Shown here: positions 26,699 to 34,873 of the stretch, piece by piece
Layout of the letters: each line of letters starts with the position of its first letter
Position numbering within the stretch: position 1 is the stretch's first letter
Source: Pseudobdellovibrionaceae bacterium
GTDB taxonomy: Bacteria > Bdellovibrionota > FAC87 > UBA2466 > JACKAF01
Reading direction: 5' to 3'
Assembly (NCBI GenBank): GCA_020635235.1
Contig: JACKAF010000001.1
Span: 186,001 to 250,000 of the forward strand
Length of the DNA stretch: 64,000 nucleotides
Position numbers and translations under genes: made by a program
The notes under the pieces: generated by a model
Databases searched by the model: none
Told to the model about the DNA's origin: nothing
Seen by the model: the letters and a program-made list of their open reading frames with translations, nothing else

Positions 26699-26969
26699 TT
26701 AGGCGATTTGGAAACTGACAAGAGTAACGAGATAACACGGTTTCACACACGCGTCTACGCCAGAAAAGTAGCCTAATCTTAGCTGTTTAGAGCGTTCTGG
26801 GCGCAGTTGCCAGGAATGAGGGACCTGCCCCCCAACACGGCTCCCGGACAGAATTCCAGCCCCAACAGGATCCCGTCCAGCAGGCATACGATCTAGGCGT
26901 ATTCCGACAGAATTCCTGGCCCCCTCGGGCTCACACCGTGGCCTTAGCTTTGCATTTTCGCTCCTTAGT
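26699..26969. other. Intergenic region with a short direct repeat
   Basis: The region lies between the divergent tRNA-Ser and the exported kinase and must hold both promoters; I see no consensus pair. GACAGAATTCC occurs at 26847-26857 and again at 26906-26916, each followed within three bases by a C-rich run (GCCCC). The repeat could be a binding site for a regulator of the kinase gene. No coding sequence is apparent. Confidence 0.35.
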
Positions 26970-28409
26970 ATGGCTGGGGGTCACAAACTACTATTCTTTT
27001 TTCTTTTGCTTGCGCGCGCCGTAATGGCCGACACTCTTTCACCACCCGCCACCCCCCTTGATTGCCGTGCGGCGCTCCAAGAAATCGGCCTTACTCCCGA
27101 TGAAGCCTCCGCGCTCATGAACGAGGCGTCCCCGTCCTCTCTTCGCCACATCATCGAGAACCACTACCGAACTCCGTCGAGCCTGGAGGACTCTTTGCGT
27201 AAGCACGTCGCGGGTGACCGAGCCCTTTCCGATTCCGCGGTAGCCGCCTTGGAGAAAGCCGGCTATCGGGTAATCCGCAAACTCGGGCAAGGCGCTTTTG
27301 GCACCGCACACCTTATTGAAAAAAACGGAAAGCGCTTTGTCGTAAAAGAGGGGCACTCACCAGAGTCCCTGATCCGAGAGGCTGAGGCCATCTCCGCATT
27401 GCCCCAAATTCCACCGCAGTTTTTCTACTTCCCGTCAGTGTGGTACCCAACCGCCACTGAATTTCCGTACCAGCGCGGCGGCAATAAAGATAACTTGCTC
27501 ATCGCGGCCCTTTTCGAAAAGTGCCCCGGCTGTCACGAGCCAGCTCCCGCGCTTAGCCAACGTATTAAAGAGCAGTTCTTGGATCCTCAAGAAAATCCGG
27601 TACGGTACCAGCACTTCGTACGGAGCCTACTGGATAGCGTCGCTGTTCTCCATACTTCAGGCCGTATCATCCACCGCGATATTAAACCCGAAAACATTCT
27701 GGTGGACGACTCGGGAAACGTGGGGGTCATCGACTACGGAATGGCCATCGACGGCGCCGCCTTCGGACCAACCACCCTCTCGGGCACGCTGAAATACGTC
27801 TCGCCAAGTGCGCTAAGGGGAAACCCTCCCTCTCCCCTTGATGATATCCACGCGCTACGGATCACTTTGCGCAGCGTTCGCCAATCGACCGATCCTAATG
27901 CTGCGCCACTCATCAATGTTTCGACTGATTATGGCGTCTTGCCGCTTCACAGCCACGCGGCTGAACTCCCAGGTAAACCGGACAGAGTTGCAATGCTTGA
28001 ATGGAGCCGAGTGTTTGACTCCGTTACTGAGTGGCAAGCAGCGTTGGACAAGCGGGCGATTCCGGATCGTGAGTTTGACCCTTGGTACGGCCAACGGTTG
28101 ACGACTCAGGATGATTCAACAATCGCACTCGAAATGCTCAGTTCCCTCTATTCTATCGAACGCTTCCGATCCAACGGTGGGTACCAGATTGAAAATGAGC
28201 GGTTAAAAGAAATAATCGTTGAAGTTATTCGCCTCGATGGCGCTTTAGGGAACCAGCCCGCGCTCCTTCTGGAACGGGGCTTCCTGACTAGAGACGCACA
28301 CTTTGAGGAATTCTACGATCAAGTAGAAACACTCTACCAACACGGAGAAATACCCCACTACCTACTACGCATGGCGCGGGAATCGCGCACCCGCCGCGCA
28401 GGCCCCTAG
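26970..28409 (+). CDS. Exported Hanks-type Ser/Thr protein kinase
   Basis: This 479-aa protein has an N-terminal signal peptide (LLFFFLLLARAVMA) and a helical region to about residue 95, then a protein kinase domain. Visible motifs are the Gly-loop GQGAFG (106-111), Lys126 in FVVKEG, Glu137 in the C-helix, HRDIKPEN (235-242) and DYG (255-257) in place of DFG. All catalytic residues (Lys, HRD Asp, Asn242, metal Asp255) are present, so it should be active. The hinge region carries CPGC. A further helical domain of 100 residues or more follows. Bacterial Hanks kinases normally keep the kinase domain in the cytoplasm behind a membrane helix; here the signal precedes the kinase and no later membrane helix is seen. 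The protein is therefore predicted to leave the cytoplasm and might act on another cell. Confidence 0.85.
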   Translation: MAGGHKLLFFFLLLARAVMADTLSPPATPLDCRAALQEIGLTPDEASALMNEASPSSLRHIIENHYRTPSSLEDSLRKHVAGDRALSDSAVAALEKAGYRVIRKLGQGAFGTAHLIEKNGKRFVVKEGHSPESLIREAEAISALPQIPPQFFYFPSVWYPTATEFPYQRGGNKDNLLIAALFEKCPGCHEPAPALSQRIKEQFLDPQENPVRYQHFVRSLLDSVAVLHTSGRIIHRDIKPENILVDDSGNVGVIDYGMAIDGAAFGPTTLSGTLKYVSPSALRGNPPSPLDDIHALRITLRSVRQSTDPNAAPLINVSTDYGVLPLHSHAAELPGKPDRVAMLEWSRVFDSVTEWQAALDKRAIPDREFDPWYGQRLTTQDDSTIALEMLSSLYSIERFRSNGGYQIENERLKEIIVEVIRLDGALGNQPALLLERGFLTRDAHFEEFYDQVETLYQHGEIPHYLLRMARESRTRRAGP

Positions 28410-28430
28410 TGGATCCGAAAGCGGATTCCT

Positions 28431-29252
28431 TCAGCTAGTTAGATTCAACCCTTCGCTCAGCACTTGTATCCCGTGCGCAAAAAGCGGAATACCCGCCTCA
28501 AGCGCCTCCTGCTCGAGCTGCCGCCGACGGGCACGAAGACTTTGGCGAGACGCCTTTTCTACGCCGTTGGCCTTGGCCCACTCCTCCAGCACTGCCAGAT
28601 CGTGGGCCGTACCGAGAAGTTTACCGAGCGCCTCGACGGCCTCAAGCCTCCTGGCGGCAAACTCCATATCCCGAAGCAACTTCAAATGAAAGCCGTGGTA
28701 CTTCACGCGCTTCCGCCACACGTGAAATTTCAGTGCAGAGGGCTTCGCCTCCGCCTCCCGCCCACAGCGCTCCGCGCGCCGATACGTCTTCAAGAAACCA
28801 GGAGCAAACCCAGCGGCCTCTAAAAACTTCCACTTACCGCAACGCGCCTGCCCAAGCAGCAATCTCTGCCGGACCTCTTTGAGTACCTTTTCAATCTCCA
28901 ATTCCGTCGCTTGCTCGGCCCTTAACTTCTCCAACCACAAATTTGCCTCTGGCTGAGACTCGCCCCATTTTGCCGCGGTTAGCTGCAAAATTTCGCCGTC
29001 CCGATACCGCGACAACAATCTACCGGTATCGCGGTACCACCTGTTCTCCTTGCGATAGGTTTTTACAGGCAAGCTGGCGCGAAAAAGTCGCAAACTCGCG
29101 CGAATCCTTTTCAAACTTCTCCGAATACTGTGCACTCGTTCAGCGAGTGACTTCCCTTCGGTGGTGTTTACTAGCGACTCGGTGAGCTCCTCACGGATCA
29201 CGCGAGCTAGTTCCTGATTGGCGGGCGCATAGAGGTCGATCTTAAAGGCCAT
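28431..29252 (-). CDS. CHAD-domain protein
   Basis: This 273-aa cytoplasmic protein shows the CHAD (conserved histidine alpha-helical) pattern of His and basic residues on helices: RVHSIRRSLKRIRASLRLFR near the start, RYRDGEIL, and in the second half FHVWRKRVKYHGFHLKLLRD. CHAD domains bind inorganic polyphosphate and often accompany CYTH triphosphatases; no CYTH gene is present here, so this is a stand-alone CHAD protein. It ends at 28431, just after the convergent kinase gene, and lies 38 bp downstream of the MscS gene on the same strand, probably in one transcript. Confidence 0.88.
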   Translation of the reverse strand: MAFKIDLYAPANQELARVIREELTESLVNTTEGKSLAERVHSIRRSLKRIRASLRLFRASLPVKTYRKENRWYRDTGRLLSRYRDGEILQLTAAKWGESQPEANLWLEKLRAEQATELEIEKVLKEVRQRLLLGQARCGKWKFLEAAGFAPGFLKTYRRAERCGREAEAKPSALKFHVWRKRVKYHGFHLKLLRDMEFAARRLEAVEALGKLLGTAHDLAVLEEWAKANGVEKASRQSLRARRRQLEQEALEAGIPLFAHGIQVLSEGLNLTS

Positions 29253-29290
29253 TCTTACCGTGTAAAACTAACGGTGGCATCTGGCAATGC

Positions 29291-30175
29291 CTAAGCGTTT
29301 CGGGAGAGCTGCAGGCCTTGGGCCGGAAGCGTCCGAATGTGGATGTCGCGCTGCGGAAAGGAAATCTCAATACCGCTCTTCCTAAAGGCCGCATCGATGG
29401 CGAAACGCAAATCAGACATAATTCGGTCTTTGATCCAAAGTTCCTCTACCCAAACGCGGAGATCAAATTCCAGCGAGGAGTCGCCAAAGTTTTCAAAAAA
29501 CACTAGAGGAGGCGGATTATTGAGTACGTGTTCATTGGCCGCGGCCACTCGAAGCAGCTGCTCCTTAACAGCAGCCGTATCCGATCCGTAGGCGACACCG
29601 ACTCGCACGTGCACCCTCACTCGGTCCGCGGAAAAACTCTCGTTTACCACCGTTTCTGATACCAATTGCGAGTTCGGGATAATCATCGCCACATCGTCTC
29701 GCGACAGTAGAATAGTAGAACGAACACGGATATCGGACACCCTGCCCTCGACATCCCCAACCTGTAGAATGTCCCCCTGTTTAATGGGCCGCTCAATCAA
29801 GATGATAATGCCTGAAATAAAGTTCTGTGTGATATTTTGCAGACCGAAACCGATACCGACCATCAAAATCGCGCCGAGTGCCGTCAACGATTGCAAGCTG
29901 ACCCCAACGGTGTCCAAGGAAATCAGTGAGCCTACAACAATCACGAGGTAACGTGAAAAGCGTTCGATAGACCCTTTGACCCCCCGGTCCAGATGAAGGT
30001 TTCTAAGCCTTCTCTCGACCACCTGGCCGACAAATTTGGCAAATAGTAACGAACCGCCAAAAATGATACCGGCAGTAATGAGAGAAAAAAGTGTGATGGT
30101 ATTGCCGCCGATTTCAAAAAGCGGACGAGAAATCAATTCTAGAAACATTTTTACGTACTCTTTGAAGTTTTCCAC
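29291..30175 (-). CDS. MscS-family mechanosensitive channel
   Basis: This 294-aa inner-membrane channel starts at GTG 30175. It has three predicted membrane helices (about 20-45, 72-90, 95-120). The pore helix is Gly/Ala-poor compared with E. coli MscS (LTALGAILMVGIGFGLQNITQ). The beta domain includes QGDILQVGDVEGRV and IIPNSQLVS, and the cytoplasmic alpha/beta domain ends with IEISFPQRDIHIRTL. It is complete and of the usual small-MscS length. It should release solutes on osmotic downshift. It lies between the ECF/anti-sigma pair and the CHAD gene on the same strand. Confidence 0.92.
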   Translation of the reverse strand: MENFKEYVKMFLELISRPLFEIGGNTITLFSLITAGIIFGGSLLFAKFVGQVVERRLRNLHLDRGVKGSIERFSRYLVIVVGSLISLDTVGVSLQSLTALGAILMVGIGFGLQNITQNFISGIIILIERPIKQGDILQVGDVEGRVSDIRVRSTILLSRDDVAMIIPNSQLVSETVVNESFSADRVRVHVRVGVAYGSDTAAVKEQLLRVAAANEHVLNNPPPLVFFENFGDSSLEFDLRVWVEELWIKDRIMSDLRFAIDAAFRKSGIEISFPQRDIHIRTLPAQGLQLSRNA

Positions 30176-30192
30176 AAGGCCTCTTTAGACGT

Positions 30193-30858
30193 CTATTTTA
30201 CACTTTTATTGCGGTTCTCCACAAATCCCCGCGCTGCAGAACCGGCGGCGATTCCGACCAGCATCAAAACCACCAAAGGTAGGTAGTGAAAAAAGAAGGC
30301 GTGCCAAGGGTTGTACATGCAGGCGAGCTGCATCAAGGATGAGGAAATAAGACCCGCGGCCAAGGCCGCGACGGCCCCTGCCCGTTTCCAGTCTTGGACG
30401 AGTCCCCGATAGAGAAAAAAGGCAAGCCAGGGCCAGGCGAGCAAGGCATAAAAGATAACCTCAAATTCGCACCCGCGCCGTGCCCCTTCCGCTGTTGTGG
30501 GCGTATCCGAAGAGAGCCCAAAGTAGAGGGCAGCGAGAAAAGCGCCGAGGGCCGCTCCTGAAAGCAAACGCAACCAACTGCCTCCGGTTTCACCCGGTAC
30601 CGCGCTTCGAAAAAGATAAAGGAAACTCAAAAGCGAAAGCGCGAGGCCCGCTACCACCTCGACGCCCAGGTGCGGGTGGCGAAGCATGTCCTCCCACCAC
30701 ATCGCGCGGAAGGGCTGCACCAGAAACAGCATAAGAATCTGTGCTGCGAGAATTCCGATAAAACCAACAGCCGCCCGCACCTTAGAAGGCCAAAGCCTCC
30801 CCGTCGGCTTGTAACTCTCCACGAGCTCTGAAATAAAAGTGTCCTTACTCTTCGGCAC
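30193..30858 (-). CDS. NrsF-type (DUF1109) membrane anti-sigma factor
   Basis: This 221-aa protein has six membrane segments and the NrsF/DUF1109 hallmarks: RRGCEFEVIFYALLAWPW after the fourth helix, a conserved ACMYNPWHAFFFHYLP near the end, and a final Gly/Ala-rich helix. I chose GTG 30858, with GGAG upstream, which overlaps the sigma gene by 14 bases; an upstream start at 30891 would overlap more and lacks a site. NrsF proteins hold an ECF sigma factor at the membrane and release it on a stress signal, in several cases reactive oxygen or metal stress. Coupling to the upstream ECF sigma gene supports this role. Confidence 0.85.
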   Translation of the reverse strand: MPKSKDTFISELVESYKPTGRLWPSKVRAAVGFIGILAAQILMLFLVQPFRAMWWEDMLRHPHLGVEVVAGLALSLLSFLYLFRSAVPGETGGSWLRLLSGAALGAFLAALYFGLSSDTPTTAEGARRGCEFEVIFYALLAWPWLAFFLYRGLVQDWKRAGAVAALAAGLISSSLMQLACMYNPWHAFFFHYLPLVVLMLVGIAAGSAARGFVENRNKSVK

Positions 30859-31438
30859 TATCTTTCTCCAGAGACTGACTAAATAAATCACCCAAACTTT
30901 TGTACGCCCGAGAGATACGCTTGCGAAGCGCAGGCTCAGCTACCCCAACTCGCCTGGAGGCCTCGGCATAGCTTAGGCCCTCGACCTTGGTAAGCTGGAT
31001 CGCTTCGCGGAGCGATTCGGGCAAGCGTCCGATGGCCTCTTGCAAGTGCGCAAGGGTCTCGCCCTTCTCCATGGAGTTCGCTCCGCCTTCCGCTTTTGTG
31101 ACATCGGCCAGGTTATCGGGCAGTGCCTGCTCCTTGCGCCGCGATACACGACGGAAGTGATCCACGATCTTGAAGCGCGCAATCGCATACAGCCAAGGCT
31201 TAATGCTTCTACGAGTGTCGTAAGAAGCTAAAGATCGGTGGACGGCGATCAGAGACTCTTGGGTGACATCGTCCGCGTCGACCACCCCACGAAGTTTCTT
31301 TGAAAACAGATCCTGGAAAAACGGGTAAAGCTCTTGGAGGAGGCTCTCGTACGCCTGCCTGTCTCCCGCCTGACTCTGGGCCGCCAAACGCTGCCAGCGC
31401 TCGAAGATACTGGAATATTTGTCTTTTCCCGATGTCAC
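30845..31438 (-). CDS. ECF-family RNA polymerase sigma factor
   Basis: This 197-aa protein has sigma region 2 (AYESLLQELYPFFQDLFSKK, DVTQESLIAVHRSL, IKPWLYAIARFKIVDHFR) and region 4 with a helix-turn-helix (LSYAEASRRVGVAEPALRKR). Regions 1.1 and 3 are absent, as in ECF sigmas. It is translationally coupled to the NrsF anti-sigma gene. It is divergent from the DUF1223-MsrAB operon with only 65 bp between the coding regions, so that operon is a plausible target, although I see no clear GGAAC-type ECF promoter there. Confidence 0.93.
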   Translation of the reverse strand: MTSGKDKYSSIFERWQRLAAQSQAGDRQAYESLLQELYPFFQDLFSKKLRGVVDADDVTQESLIAVHRSLASYDTRRSIKPWLYAIARFKIVDHFRRVSRRKEQALPDNLADVTKAEGGANSMEKGETLAHLQEAIGRLPESLREAIQLTKVEGLSYAEASRRVGVAEPALRKRISRAYKSLGDLFSQSLEKDSAEE

Positions 31439-31503
31439 AAAATCAGCCTTTGGACGAATTCTAAAGTGAGCCCGTTAGATTATACTTGATGGAGGGAGGG
31501 CCA

Positions 31504-32247
31504 ATGAAACTAGTTTTCTTAATAAGTGCCGTTCTTGCGGTCGCCCCGACCCTCTCCTTTGGCAAAAATGACAGCTTTGAAAGCCCTTCGCGGCAAGCGC
31601 ACTTGCTAGAGCTTTTCAGTACCCAAAGCTGCAGCAGCTGCCCACCCGCACAACGCTGGGTATCCGGACTGAAGGAAGAAAAGACCTTGTGGAAGAATTT
31701 TGTTCCGGTTGTTTACCACGTAGACTATTGGGATTATCTAGGTTGGAAAGATCCTTACTCACAAAAAAGCTATACACGCCGACAACACGGGTATGCACAA
31801 CAATGGAAGTCATCTCGGGTCTACACTCCGATGTTCGTGTTGGACGGCAAGGAATGGCGGGATCGATCCACAACCAAACTCAATGAAGTGGGATCCGATA
31901 GCGGCGTCCTCAAGGCAGACCGAGGCAAAGGACTGCAATTTACGGTTACTTTTAGACCTTCAAGAAACCGCAAAGACAGACTGATCGTTTTCGCAGCACT
32001 TCTCGGGAATGAAATAGCCACCAACGTAACGTCCGGAGAAAACGGTGGAAAAGTATTGAAACACGATTTCCTGAGTCTGGATTTGCAGCAGAGCAATGCG
32101 GTAGAGAAAAATGGAGTCTACCAGGCCAGTTTTGATTTTAAGACCGCTCCCAAAGAAGTCACAAACTTGGGAGCTTCATTTTGGATTACGACCTCCAACG
32201 GGACGGTACTACAGGCCGTTGGCGGCAATCTTTCGAAGGGAGAATAA
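31504..32247 (+). CDS. Exported DUF1223 thioredoxin-fold protein
   Basis: ATG 31504 follows GGAGGGAGGG, an excellent ribosome site, and gives a signal peptide (FLISAVLAVAPTLSFG), leaving about 230 mature residues. The DUF1223 pattern is clear: LLELFSTQSCSSCPPAQ with a CxxC, then VVYHVDYWDYLGWKDPYS and YTPMFVLDG. Members have a thioredoxin-like fold with a CSSC active site and are thought to work in periplasmic thiol redox; the exact substrate is unknown. It is followed after one base by msrAB, so the two are cotranscribed and may form a periplasmic reduction unit. Confidence 0.9.
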   Translation: MKLVFLISAVLAVAPTLSFGKNDSFESPSRQAHLLELFSTQSCSSCPPAQRWVSGLKEEKTLWKNFVPVVYHVDYWDYLGWKDPYSQKSYTRRQHGYAQQWKSSRVYTPMFVLDGKEWRDRSTTKLNEVGSDSGVLKADRGKGLQFTVTFRPSRNRKDRLIVFAALLGNEIATNVTSGENGGKVLKHDFLSLDLQQSNAVEKNGVYQASFDFKTAPKEVTNLGASFWITTSNGTVLQAVGGNLSKGE

Positions 32248-32248
32248 C

Positions 32249-33346
32249 ATGAAACGGTACGTGTTAGCGGCGTTCCTATCCATAGTGACCTTGAACGCGT
32301 TGGGAGCCACAAAAGAAAAAAAGTCCACAACTTCCAAAACCGAGACCGCCACCTTTTCCGGTGGATGCTTCTGGTGCATGGAATCGCCTTTTGAAAAACT
32401 CGACGGTGTTTCCGCTGTTATCTCCGGCTACACAGGTGGGACCGTGAAAAACCCCACCTACGAACAAGTATCAAGCGGCTCAACAGGACACATCGAGACC
32501 GTTCAGATCACCTATGACCCCACCAAAGTGAGTTATGAAGATCTTCTCCACGTCTTTTGGCGGAATATCGACCCGACAGACGGAGGCGGGCAATTTGTGG
32601 ATCGTGGTGGGCAATATGTATCAAAAATCTTTTACCACAACAAAGAGCAGCAGAAGGCCGCCGAGGCCTCCAAAAAAGCCCTGCAAGAATCCAAAAGATT
32701 CAGTAAGTCTATAGTGACTGGGATTGTTCCTGCTGTGACGTTTTACCCAGCGGAGGAGTATCACCAGGATTACTACAAGAAGAACCCGATTCGGTACAAG
32801 TACTACCGCTACCGATCCGGACGGGATCAGTTCTTGGACAAGACTTGGGGAGAAGAGCGGTATTCGCACCGCAAAGCGGAAAATTCAAAGTATCAGAAAC
32901 CGGAGGGTTCAAAATTGAAAGAGAAACTTAGCAAATTGCAATACCATGTGACCCAGGAAAACGGCACCGAAGCCCCGTTCAAGAACGAATACTGGAACAA
33001 CAAAGAAGCGGGCATCTACGTGGACATCGTCTCGGGCGAACCTCTTTTCAGCTCAGTTCATAAATACGATTCAGGTACCGGCTGGCCGTCCTTCTACCAG
33101 CCCTTGGAAAAAGCAAACGTGGTCGAGAAGTCGGACAATACACTGTTCATGAGACGCACCGAAGTCCGATCCAAGAATGGCGATTCTCATTTGGGACACG
33201 TATTCGACGACGGCCCACAGCCAACAGGGCTTCGCTATTGCATCAATTCAGCGTCCCTGCGGTTTATCGCAGTCGCCGACTTGGAAAAGGAAGGCTACGG
33301 CCAGTACGCAGCTCTCTTCTCAGGGCAGCAAGTGAGCAAGAAATAA
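32249..33346 (+). CDS. msrAB: Exported fused methionine sulfoxide reductase A/B
   Basis: This 365-aa protein has a signal peptide (LAAFLSIVTLNALG), an MsrA domain with the catalytic GGCFWCME and GYTGGTVKNPTYEQVS, then an MsrB domain. The MsrB part has YHVTQENGTEAPF, SGTGWPSF, SHLGHVFDDGP and catalytic Cys in RYCINSASL. The CxxC pairs of zinc-type MsrB enzymes are absent. Together the two domains repair the S and R forms of oxidised Met in envelope proteins, as in the secreted MsrAB of some pathogens. ATG 32249 with GAAGGGAG upstream is the start; it follows the DUF1223 gene by one base. The gene converges on the M16 pair, with stops adjacent. Confidence 0.95.
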   Translation: MKRYVLAAFLSIVTLNALGATKEKKSTTSKTETATFSGGCFWCMESPFEKLDGVSAVISGYTGGTVKNPTYEQVSSGSTGHIETVQITYDPTKVSYEDLLHVFWRNIDPTDGGGQFVDRGGQYVSKIFYHNKEQQKAAEASKKALQESKRFSKSIVTGIVPAVTFYPAEEYHQDYYKKNPIRYKYYRYRSGRDQFLDKTWGEERYSHRKAENSKYQKPEGSKLKEKLSKLQYHVTQENGTEAPFKNEYWNNKEAGIYVDIVSGEPLFSSVHKYDSGTGWPSFYQPLEKANVVEKSDNTLFMRRTEVRSKNGDSHLGHVFDDGPQPTGLRYCINSASLRFIAVADLEKEGYGQYAALFSGQQVSKK

Positions 33347-34873
33347 CTATTCGAACAAAGAGGCCGCCGGAACCACCTTAATCTGTGCGGCCTCGACACC
33401 CACATCATAAACGGCGATCTTCTTGTCTTCTTCCGAAATCTCTGCAGGGACCTCAACTCCGTCCTTGTAAGTTATCTCGCACTTGTCGCTTGAGATCTCT
33501 TTGGAGAAGGCATCCGTGTCCTTGGTGACTACCACCATTTGCAGACTCTCCGGCTGAACATACTTCTTGATCGCTGCGTTCACTTGCTCGTGCGTCAGCT
33601 CACTGACTTTGGCCTGAAGGTTCGCGAGGTAATCCCCGGTAACCCCATAGAACTCAGAGTCGATAGAGATCCCCAAACGCTTTTCGATACCGGCAGCGGT
33701 AATCGGTATATTGCCGATGAGATATTTTTGAACGCGTTTGAATTCCTCTTCGGTTATTCCCTCGTTGGCGAGCTTTGTCGTCTCACGGGCTAGGAGTCGC
33801 AGCAGAAAACACCCGTTTTCGGCCGTCGTGGGACGTCCCCAAACCGTGAAGGCCTGCTGGCTGCGCGCGACCTGGGTTTGCTCCGAAAGATAGCGGCCGC
33901 CGTTTGGAAATTCCTCAATATAGGAATAGGTGCCGTAGTTCATGCTGCGGATCTCACGGACAATGCGCATCAAACGGCCGACAAAATCACGGTGCTTGCC
34001 GTAAGCATTGTTGGCGAGAAACATCGCAGGAAAATCAGCACTCGCGCGAGTCAAGCTCGTCGGGTGTCCCAGATGCACGCCGGTTCCTTCGAAATCACCC
34101 TTCACCAAAGTAAGGGTACGCGCCGTATGCGCTGGAGCGGCCGGCAAAGTGGCTTTGGCAGACTCACCCTCTGGCAAACTATCATTGAAGACCTTTACAG
34201 CAGCCTCAAGATCCCCACCGATAACACCGGTCACACCCACCGTCAGTCGTTGCTTGGTGTAGAGTTTCGCGGCAAATTCCTTTACATCTTCAATAGTCGT
34301 CGCTTCCACCCCGGCCAGTGTGCCCTCCACGACGTGAGAGTATGGGTGTGCAGGGCCATACATCACTCGCTCCAAGGCGGCTTTGCCGAGCTCTTCCTGA
34401 TCCTGCTGCGGCCACTTTTGGGTAAGAGAGAGCTTAGTCTCCTCTTTGATGCGCTTGAATTCGACCGGATCAAGAGCGGGCGCTTGCAGCACCTGGCGAA
34501 GAAGCGCAAAGACACGGTCTCCATTCTCCGCAGTTGCCATTACAGAAAACGAGGTTTGCTCTTTGTTCACGGAAACGGAAATATCTGCCGCCAAGGGGAA
34601 GAGTACCTTCTCCAACTCGGGTCGAGTCAAAGCGGGCAAATCTCCCAGCGCTTTCACACCGCCTTCACGAACCAGACGCGCCGTCAGATTTGCAAGACCC
34701 TGACGGGCCTGCGGATCATCTGCCGAACCAGCGCGGAACGTAATGTTGAAAACGGTCAGCGGTAAATCGTTGTTTTTCTCCAAGAGCACCTTCCCCAAAC
34801 AAGATGGACTATAAAAAACGCTCCCGGCTAAAGCCAGAACCACAAAGCCCAATCCAAATAGCTTCTTGTTCAT
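33347..34873 (-). CDS. M16-family peptidase-like subunit, catalytically degenerate
   Basis: This 508-aa exported protein (hydrophobic N-terminus, LFGLGFVVLALAGSVFYS) has the two-lobed M16 fold: GSADDPQARQGLANLTARLV occupies the position where active members have HxxEH, and ELSFS-like and R/Y segments are in the C-terminal lobe (NYGTYSYIEEFPNGG). The zinc-binding HxxEH is absent, so it should be the non-catalytic partner of the active M16 lipoprotein encoded just upstream, as in heterodimeric M16B pairs of mitochondrial-type peptidases. It overlaps the upstream gene by four bases (ATGA), which supports stoichiometric synthesis. Probably in the periplasm. Confidence 0.85.
   Translation of the reverse strand: MNKKLFGLGFVVLALAGSVFYSPSCLGKVLLEKNNDLPLTVFNITFRAGSADDPQARQGLANLTARLVREGGVKALGDLPALTRPELEKVLFPLAADISVSVNKEQTSFSVMATAENGDRVFALLRQVLQAPALDPVEFKRIKEETKLSLTQKWPQQDQEELGKAALERVMYGPAHPYSHVVEGTLAGVEATTIEDVKEFAAKLYTKQRLTVGVTGVIGGDLEAAVKVFNDSLPEGESAKATLPAAPAHTARTLTLVKGDFEGTGVHLGHPTSLTRASADFPAMFLANNAYGKHRDFVGRLMRIVREIRSMNYGTYSYIEEFPNGGRYLSEQTQVARSQQAFTVWGRPTTAENGCFLLRLLARETTKLANEGITEEEFKRVQKYLIGNIPITAAGIEKRLGISIDSEFYGVTGDYLANLQAKVSELTHEQVNAAIKKYVQPESLQMVVVTKDTDAFSKEISSDKCEITYKDGVEVPAEISEEDKKIAVYDVGVEAAQIKVVPAASLFE

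Noticed and set aside
26314..26776. Repeat-encoded open frames across the 63-bp array (21-residue repeats on both strands)
   Set aside because: The frames exist because 63 is divisible by three and the units lack stops; there is no ribosome site, and the sequence is explained by the tRNA-end repeats.
33878..34765. 295-codon open frame on the plus strand
   Set aside because: It is entirely antisense to the M16 partner gene, has no ribosome site and no recognisable domain.
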